From positions 2,226,730-2,290,729 of the forward strand of contig NZ_AP019822.1 of assembly GCF_007990505.1 (NCBI RefSeq): a DNA stretch of 64,000 nucleotides, in the 5' to 3' direction. The notes below the pieces were generated by a model. The model was given only the letters and a program-made list of their open reading frames with translations. It was not told where the DNA came from and made no database searches. Positions 12,860 to 22,555 of this stretch are shown here, piece after piece. Numbering within the stretch: the stretch's first letter is position 1; each line of letters starts with the position of its first letter. The translations under genes and the position numbers were made by a program. This DNA is from Pseudoleptotrichia goodfellowii. GTDB lineage: Bacteria > Fusobacteriota > Fusobacteriia > Fusobacteriales > Leptotrichiaceae.

Positions 12860-14608
12860 TTAATTTTTAAAACTTTTTTTATAAAGAGATTCATAAATAC
12901 CTGCTTTTTCTATTAATTCATCATGTGTTCCGATTTCTTTTATTTCTCCATGCTGTACTACTACTATTTTATCGCTGTTAATTATTGTAGAAAGTCTGTG
13001 TGCGATAACAAACGTAGTTTTTCCTTTCATCAGTTTTTCCAATGCATCCTGAACAAGCTGTTCGGATTCGTTATCAAGGGCACTTGTCGCCTCATCTAAA
13101 ATAAGTATTTTAGGATTTTTAAGTATTGCTCTTGCAATGGAGATTCTCTGTTTCTGCCCACCGGACAGTTTAACTCCTCTTTCTCCTATTTCCGTTTCAT
13201 AGCCTTTTTCAAGATTTTCTATAAAATTATGTGCATTGGCTTTTTTAGCTGCTTCTATTACTTCTTCTGTTGTAGCATCCTGATTTCCGTATTTTATATT
13301 TTCAAATACAGTTCCTCCGAATAAAAAAGTTTCCTGTGGAACTATACCTATTTTCTTTCTCAAACTCATTATCTGATAATCTTTTATATTTATTCCGTCA
13401 ATTTTCAATTCCCCTTCACTTACATCGAAAAATCTCGGTATAAGATTTACCAATGTAGATTTCCCTCCTCCGGAATTTCCTACAAGGGCCACTGTTTCTC
13501 CCTTTTTGGCAATAAGATTTATATTTTTAAGAATTTTTTCATCGCTGTCTTTATAATGAAACCCTACATTTACAAAAGAAATATCTTTTGTAAATTCTTC
13601 AAATTTGATACAATTCGGTTTATCAGTTATTTCAGGCTCTTCATCAAGGATTTCAAATATTCTTCCTATTGAAGATATATTGGAGCTCAAAGAGTTAAAA
13701 ATATTTGCACTTCTTCTTACAGGAGTATACATTGAACCTATAGCCACTACTATTGCCATAAAATCTCCCGATGTAAAGCTTCTTGCCCGTAATATTCTGT
13801 ATCCTCCGAATAAAAGTAATACTGCCATCATTATATAATTTAATGCTTCTGAAATTGAGTTTGATTTGGCATTATATCCCACGCTTTTTAATACAACTTT
13901 TTTCAGTTCAAAACTTTTTCTTTTAAAATCCCTTATTTCTTCTTTTTCTGTTGCAAAAGCTCTTATAACCCTAATTCCCGATAATGTTTCCTGTAATTTT
14001 GAATTTAATGTCCCTGTAGCTTCCTGTCTTGCTTTTCCCGCGACTTTCAGTCTTCTTGAGTATCTCTTTACAGTTACCATTAAGATAGGAGCTACAACAA
14101 GTATTCCTAAAGTAAGTTTCCAGTCTGTGTAAATCGCAAATAATAAATAAAATATAGCCGTAAAAAAATACTTTAAAAATTCAAAAGTATCTAAAATAAA
14201 TGAATTTACATTGGCAGGATCATTTAATACCTTTACCATTAACTCTCCTACTTTTGTTCTTGAAAAATATTCCATATCCAGTGACTGTACTTTGACATAT
14301 ATATCATCTACTATATCTTTATAAATTGAAGATGATATTTTTCCTGCAAGCACGGTGTTCCAATATACTAAAAATCCGCTTACTACAGCTAACATAATCA
14401 TTGTTCCAGCCGCATAAAGTATATCTTTTTCATTTTTTCCTATTATCCCTTTATCAATAAACCTCTTTATAAATCCTGCAGGCGATACTGTAACCGCCGA
14501 AGATACCATTGCGAGCAGTATATTCGCTATAATAATAACATAGTACTTTTTAAGATATTTTTTTAACTTTTTTACGGTTTCTATATCGTCATTCTTTAAT
14601 AACTTCAT
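12860..14608 (-). CDS. msbA: MsbA-type ABC transporter (likely lipid A-core flippase)
   Basis: A 582-residue half-size ABC exporter with a six-helix membrane domain (~20-310) fused to an ATPase domain. Walker A is GNSGGGKST (377-385), the signature LSGGQ is at 481-485 and Walker B ILILDE at 501-506. It is the last gene of a run of LPS-core-type glycosyltransferase genes, 34 bases after the deacetylase gene, which fits the role of flipping lipid A-core across the inner membrane. A multidrug exporter of the same family cannot be excluded from sequence alone. RBS GAGGAAGGA precedes the ATG. Confidence 0.78.
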   Translation of the reverse strand: MKLLKNDDIETVKKLKKYLKKYYVIIIANILLAMVSSAVTVSPAGFIKRFIDKGIIGKNEKDILYAAGTMIMLAVVSGFLVYWNTVLAGKISSSIYKDIVDDIYVKVQSLDMEYFSRTKVGELMVKVLNDPANVNSFILDTFEFLKYFFTAIFYLLFAIYTDWKLTLGILVVAPILMVTVKRYSRRLKVAGKARQEATGTLNSKLQETLSGIRVIRAFATEKEEIRDFKRKSFELKKVVLKSVGYNAKSNSISEALNYIMMAVLLLFGGYRILRARSFTSGDFMAIVVAIGSMYTPVRRSANIFNSLSSNISSIGRIFEILDEEPEITDKPNCIKFEEFTKDISFVNVGFHYKDSDEKILKNINLIAKKGETVALVGNSGGGKSTLVNLIPRFFDVSEGELKIDGINIKDYQIMSLRKKIGIVPQETFLFGGTVFENIKYGNQDATTEEVIEAAKKANAHNFIENLEKGYETEIGERGVKLSGGQKQRISIARAILKNPKILILDEATSALDNESEQLVQDALEKLMKGKTTFVIAHRLSTIINSDKIVVVQHGEIKEIGTHDELIEKAGIYESLYKKSFKN

Positions 14609-14642
14609 TTCTATCCTTCCTCTTTATCTTATGTATATTTCG

Positions 14643-15668
14643 TTATCTGAATTTACTTACGAGTAAAGCCAAATAGTAATTTTCAGACAACTTCATTTCT
14701 TTTAAAAATTTGTCATATTCCTTAAAGTCATCTCCGTTAATTCTGCAAATCTTTTTATTATTCATATTTCTGTTATTGACAGTTTCCGTTGTCAAAACAA
14801 AGTTTTTTACTCCCAAATCTTCCAGTTTTTTTATGTCTCCTGTATATCTATGTCCCCATGGATAAGCTAAAAAACTGACTTTTTTATCCAGTTTTTCTTC
14901 AATCTGTTTTTTATTTTCTTTTATTTCAAATTCCACTCTTTTATCAAATTCTTCCTGAGTATATTCTTCAAAAAACTCATTTTTTCTCTTGGAAAATATA
15001 TTATTCAAATATTTTTTTCTTTCATTCACAGACATATTCTGAAACTCTTTATTTTTCTCTATTTCTCTGTATTTTTCTATAAATCCTTCTTTTAATTTCA
15101 TTCCTTTTATAGCTATCTGGCTTCTCACCTTGAATATAGGTAATCCTTCAAAATCAAAGTCTTTAAAATATATCTCTTTTTCTCTTTCTTTTCCGATTAA
15201 ACCGTTTTTATAAATAGAAAGGCTTTCCCTTCGCACAAATTCATTTACATTTTCATCAAAAAAACCTTTTACCTGAAGTTTTCTTATAACAGGACAATGA
15301 GAATGAGTATGCATCTGAAAATCTACCAGACCGCTGTTATACATCTCCCTTATTTCATCCCATGTTAAATAAGCATCGTCATTATTTATGTATTTCGTAT
15401 TCAGAAAAATTGTTGCTTTTATATTGTATTTTTTAAGTATCGGATATGCAACAGTATAAGTATTTTTATATCCGTCATCAAAAGTTACAAGCATTGAATT
15501 TTCAGGTAACCTAAAATTCAGTTTTTCCACTTCTTCCATTTTAAAAGACTTTTTGTCTTTTACATAACTCATATGTTTTTCAAATTCATCTTTGCATATA
15601 ATTCCCTCTGTTTTCTCCAAAAACACATTATGGTACATCATACAAACGAGAGATTTACTTTTGAACAT
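14643..15668 (-). CDS. Polysaccharide deacetylase (NodB-like)
   Basis: A 341-residue protein of the NodB/carbohydrate esterase 4 type, which removes N-acetyl groups from amino sugars. The metal-binding motif TFDDGY (Asp64, Asp65) and HTHSH (His120, His124) are present, and the N-terminal SLVCMMYHNV is typical of the group. About 130 residues rich in charged amino acids separate these from the C-terminal motif FLAYPWGHRYTGD. No signal peptide is evident, so it probably acts in the cytoplasm on an LPS-core or lipid-linked intermediate, in keeping with its place between glycosyltransferase genes and msbA. Its exact substrate is unknown. Confidence 0.8.
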   Translation of the reverse strand: MFKSKSLVCMMYHNVFLEKTEGIICKDEFEKHMSYVKDKKSFKMEEVEKLNFRLPENSMLVTFDDGYKNTYTVAYPILKKYNIKATIFLNTKYINNDDAYLTWDEIREMYNSGLVDFQMHTHSHCPVIRKLQVKGFFDENVNEFVRRESLSIYKNGLIGKEREKEIYFKDFDFEGLPIFKVRSQIAIKGMKLKEGFIEKYREIEKNKEFQNMSVNERKKYLNNIFSKRKNEFFEEYTQEEFDKRVEFEIKENKKQIEEKLDKKVSFLAYPWGHRYTGDIKKLEDLGVKNFVLTTETVNNRNMNNKKICRINGDDFKEYDKFLKEMKLSENYYLALLVSKFR

Positions 15669-15694
15669 TTTTTCTCCTTTTTTACCGCTTTTAT

Positions 15695-16438
15695 CTATTT
15701 TACTTTTCCTAACAACTTTAACACGGTATATCTTACTTTTTTTATCATTCTGTCCATTTTAAAATTCAGGATAGAATTTTCTCCTTTTCTTCTGAAATGA
15801 ACATGTCTTTTATCTCCTATATGTTCTACATATTTTTCTTTAAGATAAACCGTTCTGTAGTCTTTCTTTTTATAAAATTCGGACAATGCCATTTCGTACA
15901 GCTGATCTTTTAATCTTTCGTGAGAACCGAACAAATCGCAGACTTCTTTTTTACGAAGTCCCGGATTATATGTAAAAATCTCATCTTTAACTTCATAATA
16001 AGTTTCTCCGTTTCCTGCGACATATTCCTTATCCTTGAAAAAATCTTCTCTGAAATCTTCTTTGGCTCTTAAACCTACTAAAAGCAGATGCGGATTTTCT
16101 TCAAGCAGACTTAAGGATTTTTCTATAAATCCGCCTTTCAAAAACACCCAGTCATCTTCACAATGAAATACATATTCGGTTTTTACTTCATTATATGCTT
16201 TATCTATACATTTCAGCTGTCCTTCTCTTACTTCATTAATTATCAAATTAAAATTCGGCTTATTTTCGCCTGTTTCATATTCTGCAATCAGTTTTTTAAG
16301 TTTTTTTCCTTCGGTGCTGTCTTCGGTTATTATTATCTCTTTTATCGGATATGTATTTTTTTCAAAAAAACTGTCCAATGTTCTTTTTAATAAGTCAAAC
16401 CTTCCGCAACTTGTTATAACCAGACTAACTTCCTTCAT
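15695..16438 (-). CDS. Family 2 glycosyltransferase (tandem copy 1)
   Basis: A GT2-type cytoplasmic transferase of about 247 residues that begins EVSLVITSCGRFDLLKRTL and has the CEDDW metal/nucleotide-binding motif near residue 90-95. I place the start at the ATG at 16438 because AAAGGA lies about ten bases upstream and the paralogous neighbour starts at the equivalent residue; a TTG at 16447 is in frame. Its closest relative in the window is the next gene (16485-17216), with long nearly identical DNA stretches, so the pair arose by tandem duplication. The transferred sugar is unknown. Confidence 0.85.
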   Translation of the reverse strand: MKEVSLVITSCGRFDLLKRTLDSFFEKNTYPIKEIIITEDSTEGKKLKKLIAEYETGENKPNFNLIINEVREGQLKCIDKAYNEVKTEYVFHCEDDWVFLKGGFIEKSLSLLEENPHLLLVGLRAKEDFREDFFKDKEYVAGNGETYYEVKDEIFTYNPGLRKKEVCDLFGSHERLKDQLYEMALSEFYKKKDYRTVYLKEKYVEHIGDKRHVHFRRKGENSILNFKMDRMIKKVRYTVLKLLGKVK

Positions 16439-16484
16439 GGTTTTCAAATCCTTTCTTAGTAATTTTCTATTACTAAAAATAATT

Positions 16485-17216
16485 TTATTTTATTTTCCCG
16501 AACATTTTTAATAAATTATATCTTATTTTTTTTATCATTCTGTCAATTTTAAAATCCAAAACGCTGTTTTTTCCTCTTTTGCTGAAATGAACATGTCTTT
16601 TATTTCCTATATGTTCTACATAACGTTCTGCAAAAGATACCATTCTGTATCCTCTTTCTTTATAAAATTTACAAAGTTCATCTTCCCAAAGTGTCCCCTC
16701 GAGTTTTTCATGAGAACCGAACAAATCACACACATCTTTTCTTCTAAGCCCCGGATTATATGTGAAAACATGATCTCTTATTTCAAAAAATTCCACTCCG
16801 CTCTTGGAAAAATAAGGTTCATCGCAAAGAGGTATCTCCGTACAGTCTTCTCTCGGTCTAAGTCCCACTATGGCTATTTTAGGATTGTCTTCTATTACTT
16901 CGAGAGACTTTTCTATAAATCCTTCTTTTAAAAACAGCCAGTCATCCTCACAATGAAACACATATTCCGTATCTACTTTTTTATATGCTTTGTCTATACA
17001 TTTCAACTGCCCCAGTCTTGTTTCATTTATTATAAGATCAAAATTTTGATTTTTATATTTTGAAACCAGTTTTTTCAATTTATTTCCTTCGGTGCTGTCT
17101 TCGGTTATTATTACTTTTTTTATCGGATAAGTATTTTTTTCAAAAAAACTGTCCAATGTTCTTTCAAGTAAATCAAATCTTCCACAACTTGTAATTACCA
17201 GACTAACTTCTTTCAT
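16485..17216 (-). CDS. Family 2 glycosyltransferase (tandem copy 2)
   Basis: A 243-residue GT2 transferase, paralogous over its whole length to the gene at 15695-16438. Conserved blocks include SLVITSCGRFDLLERTLDSF, CEDDWLFLKEGF and FTYNPGLRRKDVCDLFGSHE. Its start overlaps the end of the upstream two-domain transferase gene by 14 bases, so translation is probably coupled. The differences between the copies lie mainly in the middle (residues ~120-150), which may alter acceptor or donor choice. Confidence 0.87.
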   Translation of the reverse strand: MKEVSLVITSCGRFDLLERTLDSFFEKNTYPIKKVIITEDSTEGNKLKKLVSKYKNQNFDLIINETRLGQLKCIDKAYKKVDTEYVFHCEDDWLFLKEGFIEKSLEVIEDNPKIAIVGLRPREDCTEIPLCDEPYFSKSGVEFFEIRDHVFTYNPGLRRKDVCDLFGSHEKLEGTLWEDELCKFYKERGYRMVSFAERYVEHIGNKRHVHFSKRGKNSVLDFKIDRMIKKIRYNLLKMFGKIK

Positions 17217-18762
17217 GACTGTCCAATCCTTTCCCGGCTCTTTTTTTACCGCTCTTTATGACTTTTTCCAAAAATTCATCATTTTCTTTAAGTTTACTTC
17301 TGTCATTTTCATTATGATATATATGATAAGTCAAAGCTTTAAATTTGAGTCTTTTTTTACCTATACCGTTGTTAAAAAGTCTTACTGCTATTTCGCTGTC
17401 CTCTCTTCCCCAGCCCTGTATTTCTTCCTCAAATCCGTTTACTTTTACCAAATCTTCTTTGAAAAATGACATATTGCATCCTCTTATACCGCTCAGCTTT
17501 TTATCTTTTTTCACAAACATTTTTGAAAGTAAAGTGTTTCTTATCATATTTGCTTTATTTTTAAATCCTTTCTCTGTTAATGCAAATGGGATTTCAGGCA
17601 ATTTCCCTTTAAATATTTCTTTTGATTTATCTTCGGACATTATTACTCTCGACCCTTGGATAAAATATCCTTTTTCCTTATTTTCAATGTGATCCTGAAT
17701 AAAATGCCGTTCAAGCAGTAAATCTCCGTCTATAATTATTATATATTCTCCGGTTGCTTTACTTATTGCTTTGTTTCTTGACATGGAAAGCCTGAATCCT
17801 TTGTCTTCCTGCCACGAATGAATTATTTTTATATTCGGATTGCTTTTCTGCATTTTTTTTATCAAATCTGCCGTTTCCTGTTTGGACCCGTCATCGGCTA
17901 TTATTATTTCTTTCGGGATTACTGTCTGTCTTAAAACACTTTCCATACACACCTCCAAAGCTTTGGGCCAGTTGTATGTCGTTACAATCAGCGAAGTATT
18001 ATTTCCCAAATTCTGAAAATACTTTTCTCTCAGTTTTGTGTATTTTGTCATTGTATAAACGGAACTGTACTTTGCCAGCAAATATCCTTCGTAACCGTCT
18101 AAAAAACCTAATTGCAATATATACATTTTTATAAATCTGTACAGCATTTTAAAATATATTTTTAAAATCCCGGCTTTTTTATGTTCTTTTATATACTGCT
18201 CGGCACTTTGGGAAGTATATCTGTTCAGCTTTTCCAGAAACTGCTCTATATTATCATAAGTGTAATGTATAATAAGTTCATTTATTTTTTCGACTTTATG
18301 CCCGTCGGTCATATACTGCTCGTGTACTTCTCTGTCACTTATTTTTACTTTACCTCTTTTCCAAAGTCTTATTACATAATCATCCCAGCCGCCGTGCTTA
18401 ATTTCTTTTCCGAAACAGATATTTCTCAGCTTTATTTTATATATGTCCGAAATTTTTCCTGCAGTATCATTTATTATTGATTTTATCTTTTCTTTTAACT
18501 GTTTTGATATTACTTCATCGGCATCTATTAATAATATCCATTCTCCGTTGCACTTTTCCAACACTGAATTTTTTTGAGGTCCGTAGCCTTTCCATTTTTC
18601 GACAAAAACTTTTGCCCCTTTACTTTCTGCAATATCAGCTGTTCTGTCTGTACTTTCACTGTCCACGATTATTATTTCATCGGCTATATCGCTGACTGAA
18701 TCCAGTGTTTTTCCTATCCTGTTTTCTTCGTTGAATGTTATTATCCCTACTGACAATTTCAT
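17203..18762 (-). CDS. Two-domain glycosyltransferase (WaaE-like GT2 fused to second GT2)
   Basis: A 519-residue protein made of two GT2 domains. The first (~1-235) resembles the LPS core glycosyltransferase WaaE/KdtX: it starts MKLSVGIITFNEENRI and has LIDADEVIS and a GGWDDYVIRLWKRGK block. The second (~255-519) starts with SLIVTTYNWPKALEVCMESV, contains IIIIDGDLLLERHF, and ends with the GWGREDSEIAVRLFNNG block typical of galactosyltransferase-like GT2 proteins. The fusion suggests two consecutive sugars added to the core. RBS GAGGAG lies six bases before the ATG. Confidence 0.85.
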   Translation of the reverse strand: MKLSVGIITFNEENRIGKTLDSVSDIADEIIIVDSESTDRTADIAESKGAKVFVEKWKGYGPQKNSVLEKCNGEWILLIDADEVISKQLKEKIKSIINDTAGKISDIYKIKLRNICFGKEIKHGGWDDYVIRLWKRGKVKISDREVHEQYMTDGHKVEKINELIIHYTYDNIEQFLEKLNRYTSQSAEQYIKEHKKAGILKIYFKMLYRFIKMYILQLGFLDGYEGYLLAKYSSVYTMTKYTKLREKYFQNLGNNTSLIVTTYNWPKALEVCMESVLRQTVIPKEIIIADDGSKQETADLIKKMQKSNPNIKIIHSWQEDKGFRLSMSRNKAISKATGEYIIIIDGDLLLERHFIQDHIENKEKGYFIQGSRVIMSEDKSKEIFKGKLPEIPFALTEKGFKNKANMIRNTLLSKMFVKKDKKLSGIRGCNMSFFKEDLVKVNGFEEEIQGWGREDSEIAVRLFNNGIGKKRLKFKALTYHIYHNENDRSKLKENDEFLEKVIKSGKKRAGKGLDSHERS

Positions 18763-18782
18763 AGGATACTCCTCGTTTTAGT

Positions 18783-19547
18783 TTATTTCATATTTCTCAA
18801 ATCATCTCTTATTATCTGAAAATATATCCCCAACTTTTTCAGATATTTTTTTATCCCTTTTAAATGTTTTGTTTTTAAAAACAAAAAAGGTTTGCTTCCT
18901 TTCCACGAGTGATTCCACCAGTGTATAGCATATGTTTTATCTGTTATCATGCTTTCACTGAACTTTTCATGAGGTAAAAACGGATAAAAACTTTCTTTAG
19001 GATAAATATATATCCCGTTCTTATCGTCTTTTACTTCTTTTTTCGATAAATCATATGAAAATTTGGATTTTAATATGTGCTTTGTAACTTGAGGTATTGT
19101 AAATAAAGAGCTTTTCCATATTTCATCTTCATAAAAATCCATTATCTCTTTTAAAAATTTACTTTGAGGTGAAACTCCGAAAAGTCCCATTCCTATTCCG
19201 TCATCACTTTCAAATCCGGTAAAAAAGTCTATTTTATCATTTCCCGTTAATTCCGAAAAATCTTTTACGATTTCCATATCAATGTCCATATATATTCCGC
19301 CTGTTTCATACAAATAATGCACCCTTGCATAATCAGCTACATACGCCCACAATTTCCTATTATAGCATTCCCTTAAAAATCGGTTTTTCTCCAAATGAAA
19401 ATTCAAATCAAAATTATTCTCATTTATTTCGACTATTTCATAATCAGGCATCTTTTCTTGCCACGACTTAAGACATTTATAAAAAACTTCCGGTTTTTCT
19501 CCGTTACCTATCCATACATAATGAAGTTTTTTCGGTATTTTTTCCAT
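18783..19547 (-). CDS. GT32-type glycosyltransferase (DXD sugar-binding region)
   Basis: A protein of about 254 residues with the typical GT32 layout: KIPKKLHYVWIG at the N-terminus and YVADYARVHYLYETGGIYMD with the DXD motif (MDIDME). Such enzymes use nucleotide sugars to extend LPS core or capsule. The second ATG (19547) is preferred because AAAGGA sits five bases upstream, whereas it touches the first ATG (19553). It lies in the middle of the core-type operon. Confidence 0.85.
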   Translation of the reverse strand: MEKIPKKLHYVWIGNGEKPEVFYKCLKSWQEKMPDYEIVEINENNFDLNFHLEKNRFLRECYNRKLWAYVADYARVHYLYETGGIYMDIDMEIVKDFSELTGNDKIDFFTGFESDDGIGMGLFGVSPQSKFLKEIMDFYEDEIWKSSLFTIPQVTKHILKSKFSYDLSKKEVKDDKNGIYIYPKESFYPFLPHEKFSESMITDKTYAIHWWNHSWKGSKPFLFLKTKHLKGIKKYLKKLGIYFQIIRDDLRNMK

Positions 19548-19599
19548 TTTCATCCTTTCCCTTTATAGCAATTAATTTTCTCTTCTTATTCATAAATAT

Positions 19600-20451
19600 T
19601 TATACAAAAATGTCTTTTAATTTTTCCGTCAAATTGATTTTTGAAGTTCTGTCATATTTTCTGAAAAGGGCAAACCAATTGTCTTTTCCGAGATAATTTA
19701 ATTTAAAAAGATTTCTGTTTTTAAATAGACACATAAAGTAAACTCCCTGATCATCATCTGATATATTCTGCTTCAAAAGTTCATTCTGACATTGTTTTTG
19801 AAGTTTGTAAAGCTCCTTCCACTTTTCTTTCCCGCCTGCAACAGCTCCTCCGATAATAAATACTTTGTTATTAAATATTATGTCATAAACATCTTCTATC
19901 TTTTTTAACGGATAATTTTTCTTTATTGTAAAAAAATGTATTTTATCTTTATCAAAAGGATAATACCAGTTTTTTACATTATTTAATGTCCCGATATCTC
20001 TTACATATCCGAAATCTATCCATGAAAGAATATTATTTGATACTAACTTTTTCCTTATTGCATAATTGACAAAAAAAGTTTTTAAGTTCGTTACCAGTAT
20101 ATATTCAGGAGACCAGTATTCAATATTTAAAAGCATATCCTTATTTATTTTTTTTCTGAATTCTTCATTTTCCAAAACCTTTTTTATTTTTTCCAGTTGC
20201 CTTCGAAATTTTTTCTTCAAATTAACTATAATTATTTTCGTCGATTTTTCTTTTCTTATTTTCAAAATTTTATCTTTATATTCTTCCGAAGTAAATACTA
20301 TCATCTCATTTTCAAGTTCAGCTAAATTGGAAAAATACTCAAAGTATGTTTCTGTAGTTCTGTGTGTAAAAATAGGGTATCCTTTATCCTGAGGTAATTC
20401 TCCTCTGCCTATATCAAAAAATGCAGTTATTATACTTATCGATTCGGTCAT
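19600..20451 (-). CDS. HtrL/YibB family protein (putative glycosyltransferase)
   Basis: A 283-residue protein that matches the HtrL/YibB family by its N-terminal SISIITAFFDIGRGE and its ILSWIDFGYVRD and FIIGGAVAGGKEKW blocks. Members are found in LPS-core and lipooligosaccharide loci of other bacteria and are thought to be glycosyltransferases, but the activity is not established to my knowledge. No signal peptide is seen. RBS AAAGGA precedes the ATG. Confidence 0.75.
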   Translation of the reverse strand: MTESISIITAFFDIGRGELPQDKGYPIFTHRTTETYFEYFSNLAELENEMIVFTSEEYKDKILKIRKEKSTKIIIVNLKKKFRRQLEKIKKVLENEEFRKKINKDMLLNIEYWSPEYILVTNLKTFFVNYAIRKKLVSNNILSWIDFGYVRDIGTLNNVKNWYYPFDKDKIHFFTIKKNYPLKKIEDVYDIIFNNKVFIIGGAVAGGKEKWKELYKLQKQCQNELLKQNISDDDQGVYFMCLFKNRNLFKLNYLGKDNWFALFRKYDRTSKINLTEKLKDIFV

Positions 20452-20526
20452 TTTAAATCCTTTCAGGCAATTTTATTTACCGACTTTATAATTTTACCAT
20501 AAAAAATTTTATTTTATCTTATCTTT

Positions 20527-21543
20527 TTATATTTTAAATTTTTCTCTGAAAAAACTGTAAAAAGAGTCAGGTTTATAAACTTTATTGTAAGTAAGTTTGT
20601 GTAATTTACTCTTATTTAAGATTTCGTCCAGTTCTTTTTTAGAAAATCTGTTTTCAAATTTTTCGATTAATAAATGAGGTAAAGTATCGTCAACTACTTC
20701 ACATTTGTATTCGGATAAATAACTTGACACAATTGTGTCATATAATATCTGAAAGAAAAAATAATGATATACTTCTTCATATTTTTCCCAGTATATAAGC
20801 ATTAATTCAAGTAAAGTATGAATAACTTTATTGCCTTTTTTTGCAAAAATTATGCTACTCAACATTTTTACTTTCTGTCTTTTATCCCATGAAAAATAAT
20901 CGTTATTAAATTTTTTCCATTTTTTCCTGTCCCGAACATCTTCACTCCTCTGAAATACAAAATAATCAGTTTTTTCAAATCTTTCAGAAAAATAATCAGT
21001 TAATAAAATTGTTGCATCAAGCCATACTCCTCCGTATACATCAAGCAAAGCCAAACGTAATAAATCAGAGAGAAAAACGTATTTTATCTTTCCTTTATCT
21101 GTTTTTTCCTTAATAAATTCCGGAAAATCAATATAATCGGAAATAGTGTCACTATCAAGACGGATAACCGTGTAATCTCCTTTGTATTTCTCAACAGATT
21201 GAAAACAAAGATTCACTATATCAGGTAATAATTTACCAGATTCCCAACCTTGCCCCCAATATTGCCAGATTATTTTTTTTCCTGATAAATCCTTTTTCGG
21301 CTTCAAAATAAATTTTTCGGTATTTCCTTTAAAATACTCGTCTATTTCTTTTTTCCAACATTCGCTTATATACTCCTGTTGAGAAAAGTCGACTTCTTTT
21401 TCTATTTTCTTTCTCAAATTTTTCGGTATAATACCTGTATAAATGTATTTCCATGGCTTTTTCTTCATTTTAGCGATAAAGTTAAAATAATCGGAATTTG
21501 AAGAAAATAATTTTTTATCCTGAATTTTTCTTTTTTCTTCCAC
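20527..21543 (-). CDS. Capsular polysaccharide synthesis-type glycosyltransferase
   Basis: A 338-residue protein with the arrangement of the Caps_synth family: IIWQYWGQGW near residue 90, FLSDLLRLALLDVYGGVWLDATILLT with the DXD-like WLDAT, and a C-terminal basic helix region. It probably transfers a sugar in the LPS-core pathway. Translation appears to start at a GTG (21543) preceded by AAGGCGG; no better ATG is near. It is 14 bases from the next upstream gene. Confidence 0.8.
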   Translation of the reverse strand: MEEKRKIQDKKLFSSNSDYFNFIAKMKKKPWKYIYTGIIPKNLRKKIEKEVDFSQQEYISECWKKEIDEYFKGNTEKFILKPKKDLSGKKIIWQYWGQGWESGKLLPDIVNLCFQSVEKYKGDYTVIRLDSDTISDYIDFPEFIKEKTDKGKIKYVFLSDLLRLALLDVYGGVWLDATILLTDYFSERFEKTDYFVFQRSEDVRDRKKWKKFNNDYFSWDKRQKVKMLSSIIFAKKGNKVIHTLLELMLIYWEKYEEVYHYFFFQILYDTIVSSYLSEYKCEVVDDTLPHLLIEKFENRFSKKELDEILNKSKLHKLTYNKVYKPDSFYSFFREKFKI

Positions 21544-21557
21544 AGTAAACCGCCTTT

Positions 21558-22526
21558 TTATTTTTCTTTACTAAATTTTTTCAGTTTCTTTTTTATACTT
21601 TTTTTCAGTCTTAAAAATATATTTTTTATTTTATTCTCTCTGTACTTTTTTGAAAATATTTTATAATCCTCTATAAACTTTTTATTTTCATCAGGATACA
21701 TTTTTGATTTTTTTATTATAATTTTATAAAATCTGTGAATCCCTTCAATCAATATTTTTTGTATATCTTTATCATTTTTTTCTTCCTGAAGCAATTTTTC
21801 CATATCGAATATGTTTTTCTGCATATCTGTAAAATTTTTAACTTTCTGTGTTTTCATTATACTGTTTTCACGCTGTAAATAGCAATAAAAAGGTACAGCA
21901 TAATATTTTACTTTTTCAGCTTTTAGAAATACTTCAAGGGTAAAAATCTCATCTTCATGCAATCTGTCAGGCTTAAAAAATAAATTATTTTCTACTAAAA
22001 ATTCTCTTCTGTAAATATCATCCCAAACTTCAGGTCCGTATTTATCTTCTTTTTTCAGTATTTTCAGAAGTTCTTTTCCTTTTTTTACAGGATTTGATTG
22101 AAAACTGTCGATTATATCCTTGATTTCACTATCATTATATTCTTTTTTATCTTTATTTTCATAAAAGTAAGAGTATTTTCCTATCCCGTAATCTACCCTG
22201 TCTTTTATTACTTCTTTCACCATAATTTCGTATAATTTCTTATAGACAAAATCATCACTGTCTATAAAAGAAACATATTCCCCTTTTGCTTTTCTCAATC
22301 CTGTATTTCTTGCTTCGGACAGTCCTTTATTTTCCTGAGAAATTATTATTATATTTTCTTTATCATGATTTTTCTTAAATTCTTCAACGATTTTCAGTGA
22401 ACTGTCTGTTGATCCGTCATTTACTATTATTATCTCTTTTTCAATTTCCGGATTACACAAAGAATTTAAACATTTTTCGATATATTTTTCAACATTATAA
22501 ACAGGTACTATTATACTTAACTTCAA
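21558..22526 (-). CDS. Family 2 glycosyltransferase
   Basis: A 322-residue GT2 enzyme: LSIIVPVYNVEKYIEKCLNS at the N-terminus, NDGSTDSS and FIDSDDF as the nucleotide and metal-binding motifs, and HEDEIFTLEVFLKA downstream. The C-terminus is lysine-rich. The start is a TTG at 22526 with AAGGAG nine bases upstream. It is related to the neighbouring gene at 22556, and the two are probably an older duplication. Specificity cannot be assigned. Confidence 0.87.
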   Translation of the reverse strand: MKLSIIVPVYNVEKYIEKCLNSLCNPEIEKEIIIVNDGSTDSSLKIVEEFKKNHDKENIIIISQENKGLSEARNTGLRKAKGEYVSFIDSDDFVYKKLYEIMVKEVIKDRVDYGIGKYSYFYENKDKKEYNDSEIKDIIDSFQSNPVKKGKELLKILKKEDKYGPEVWDDIYRREFLVENNLFFKPDRLHEDEIFTLEVFLKAEKVKYYAVPFYCYLQRENSIMKTQKVKNFTDMQKNIFDMEKLLQEEKNDKDIQKILIEGIHRFYKIIIKKSKMYPDENKKFIEDYKIFSKKYRENKIKNIFLRLKKSIKKKLKKFSKEK

Positions 22527-22555
22527 CTTTAATTTCTCCTTTTTCGGACATTTTA

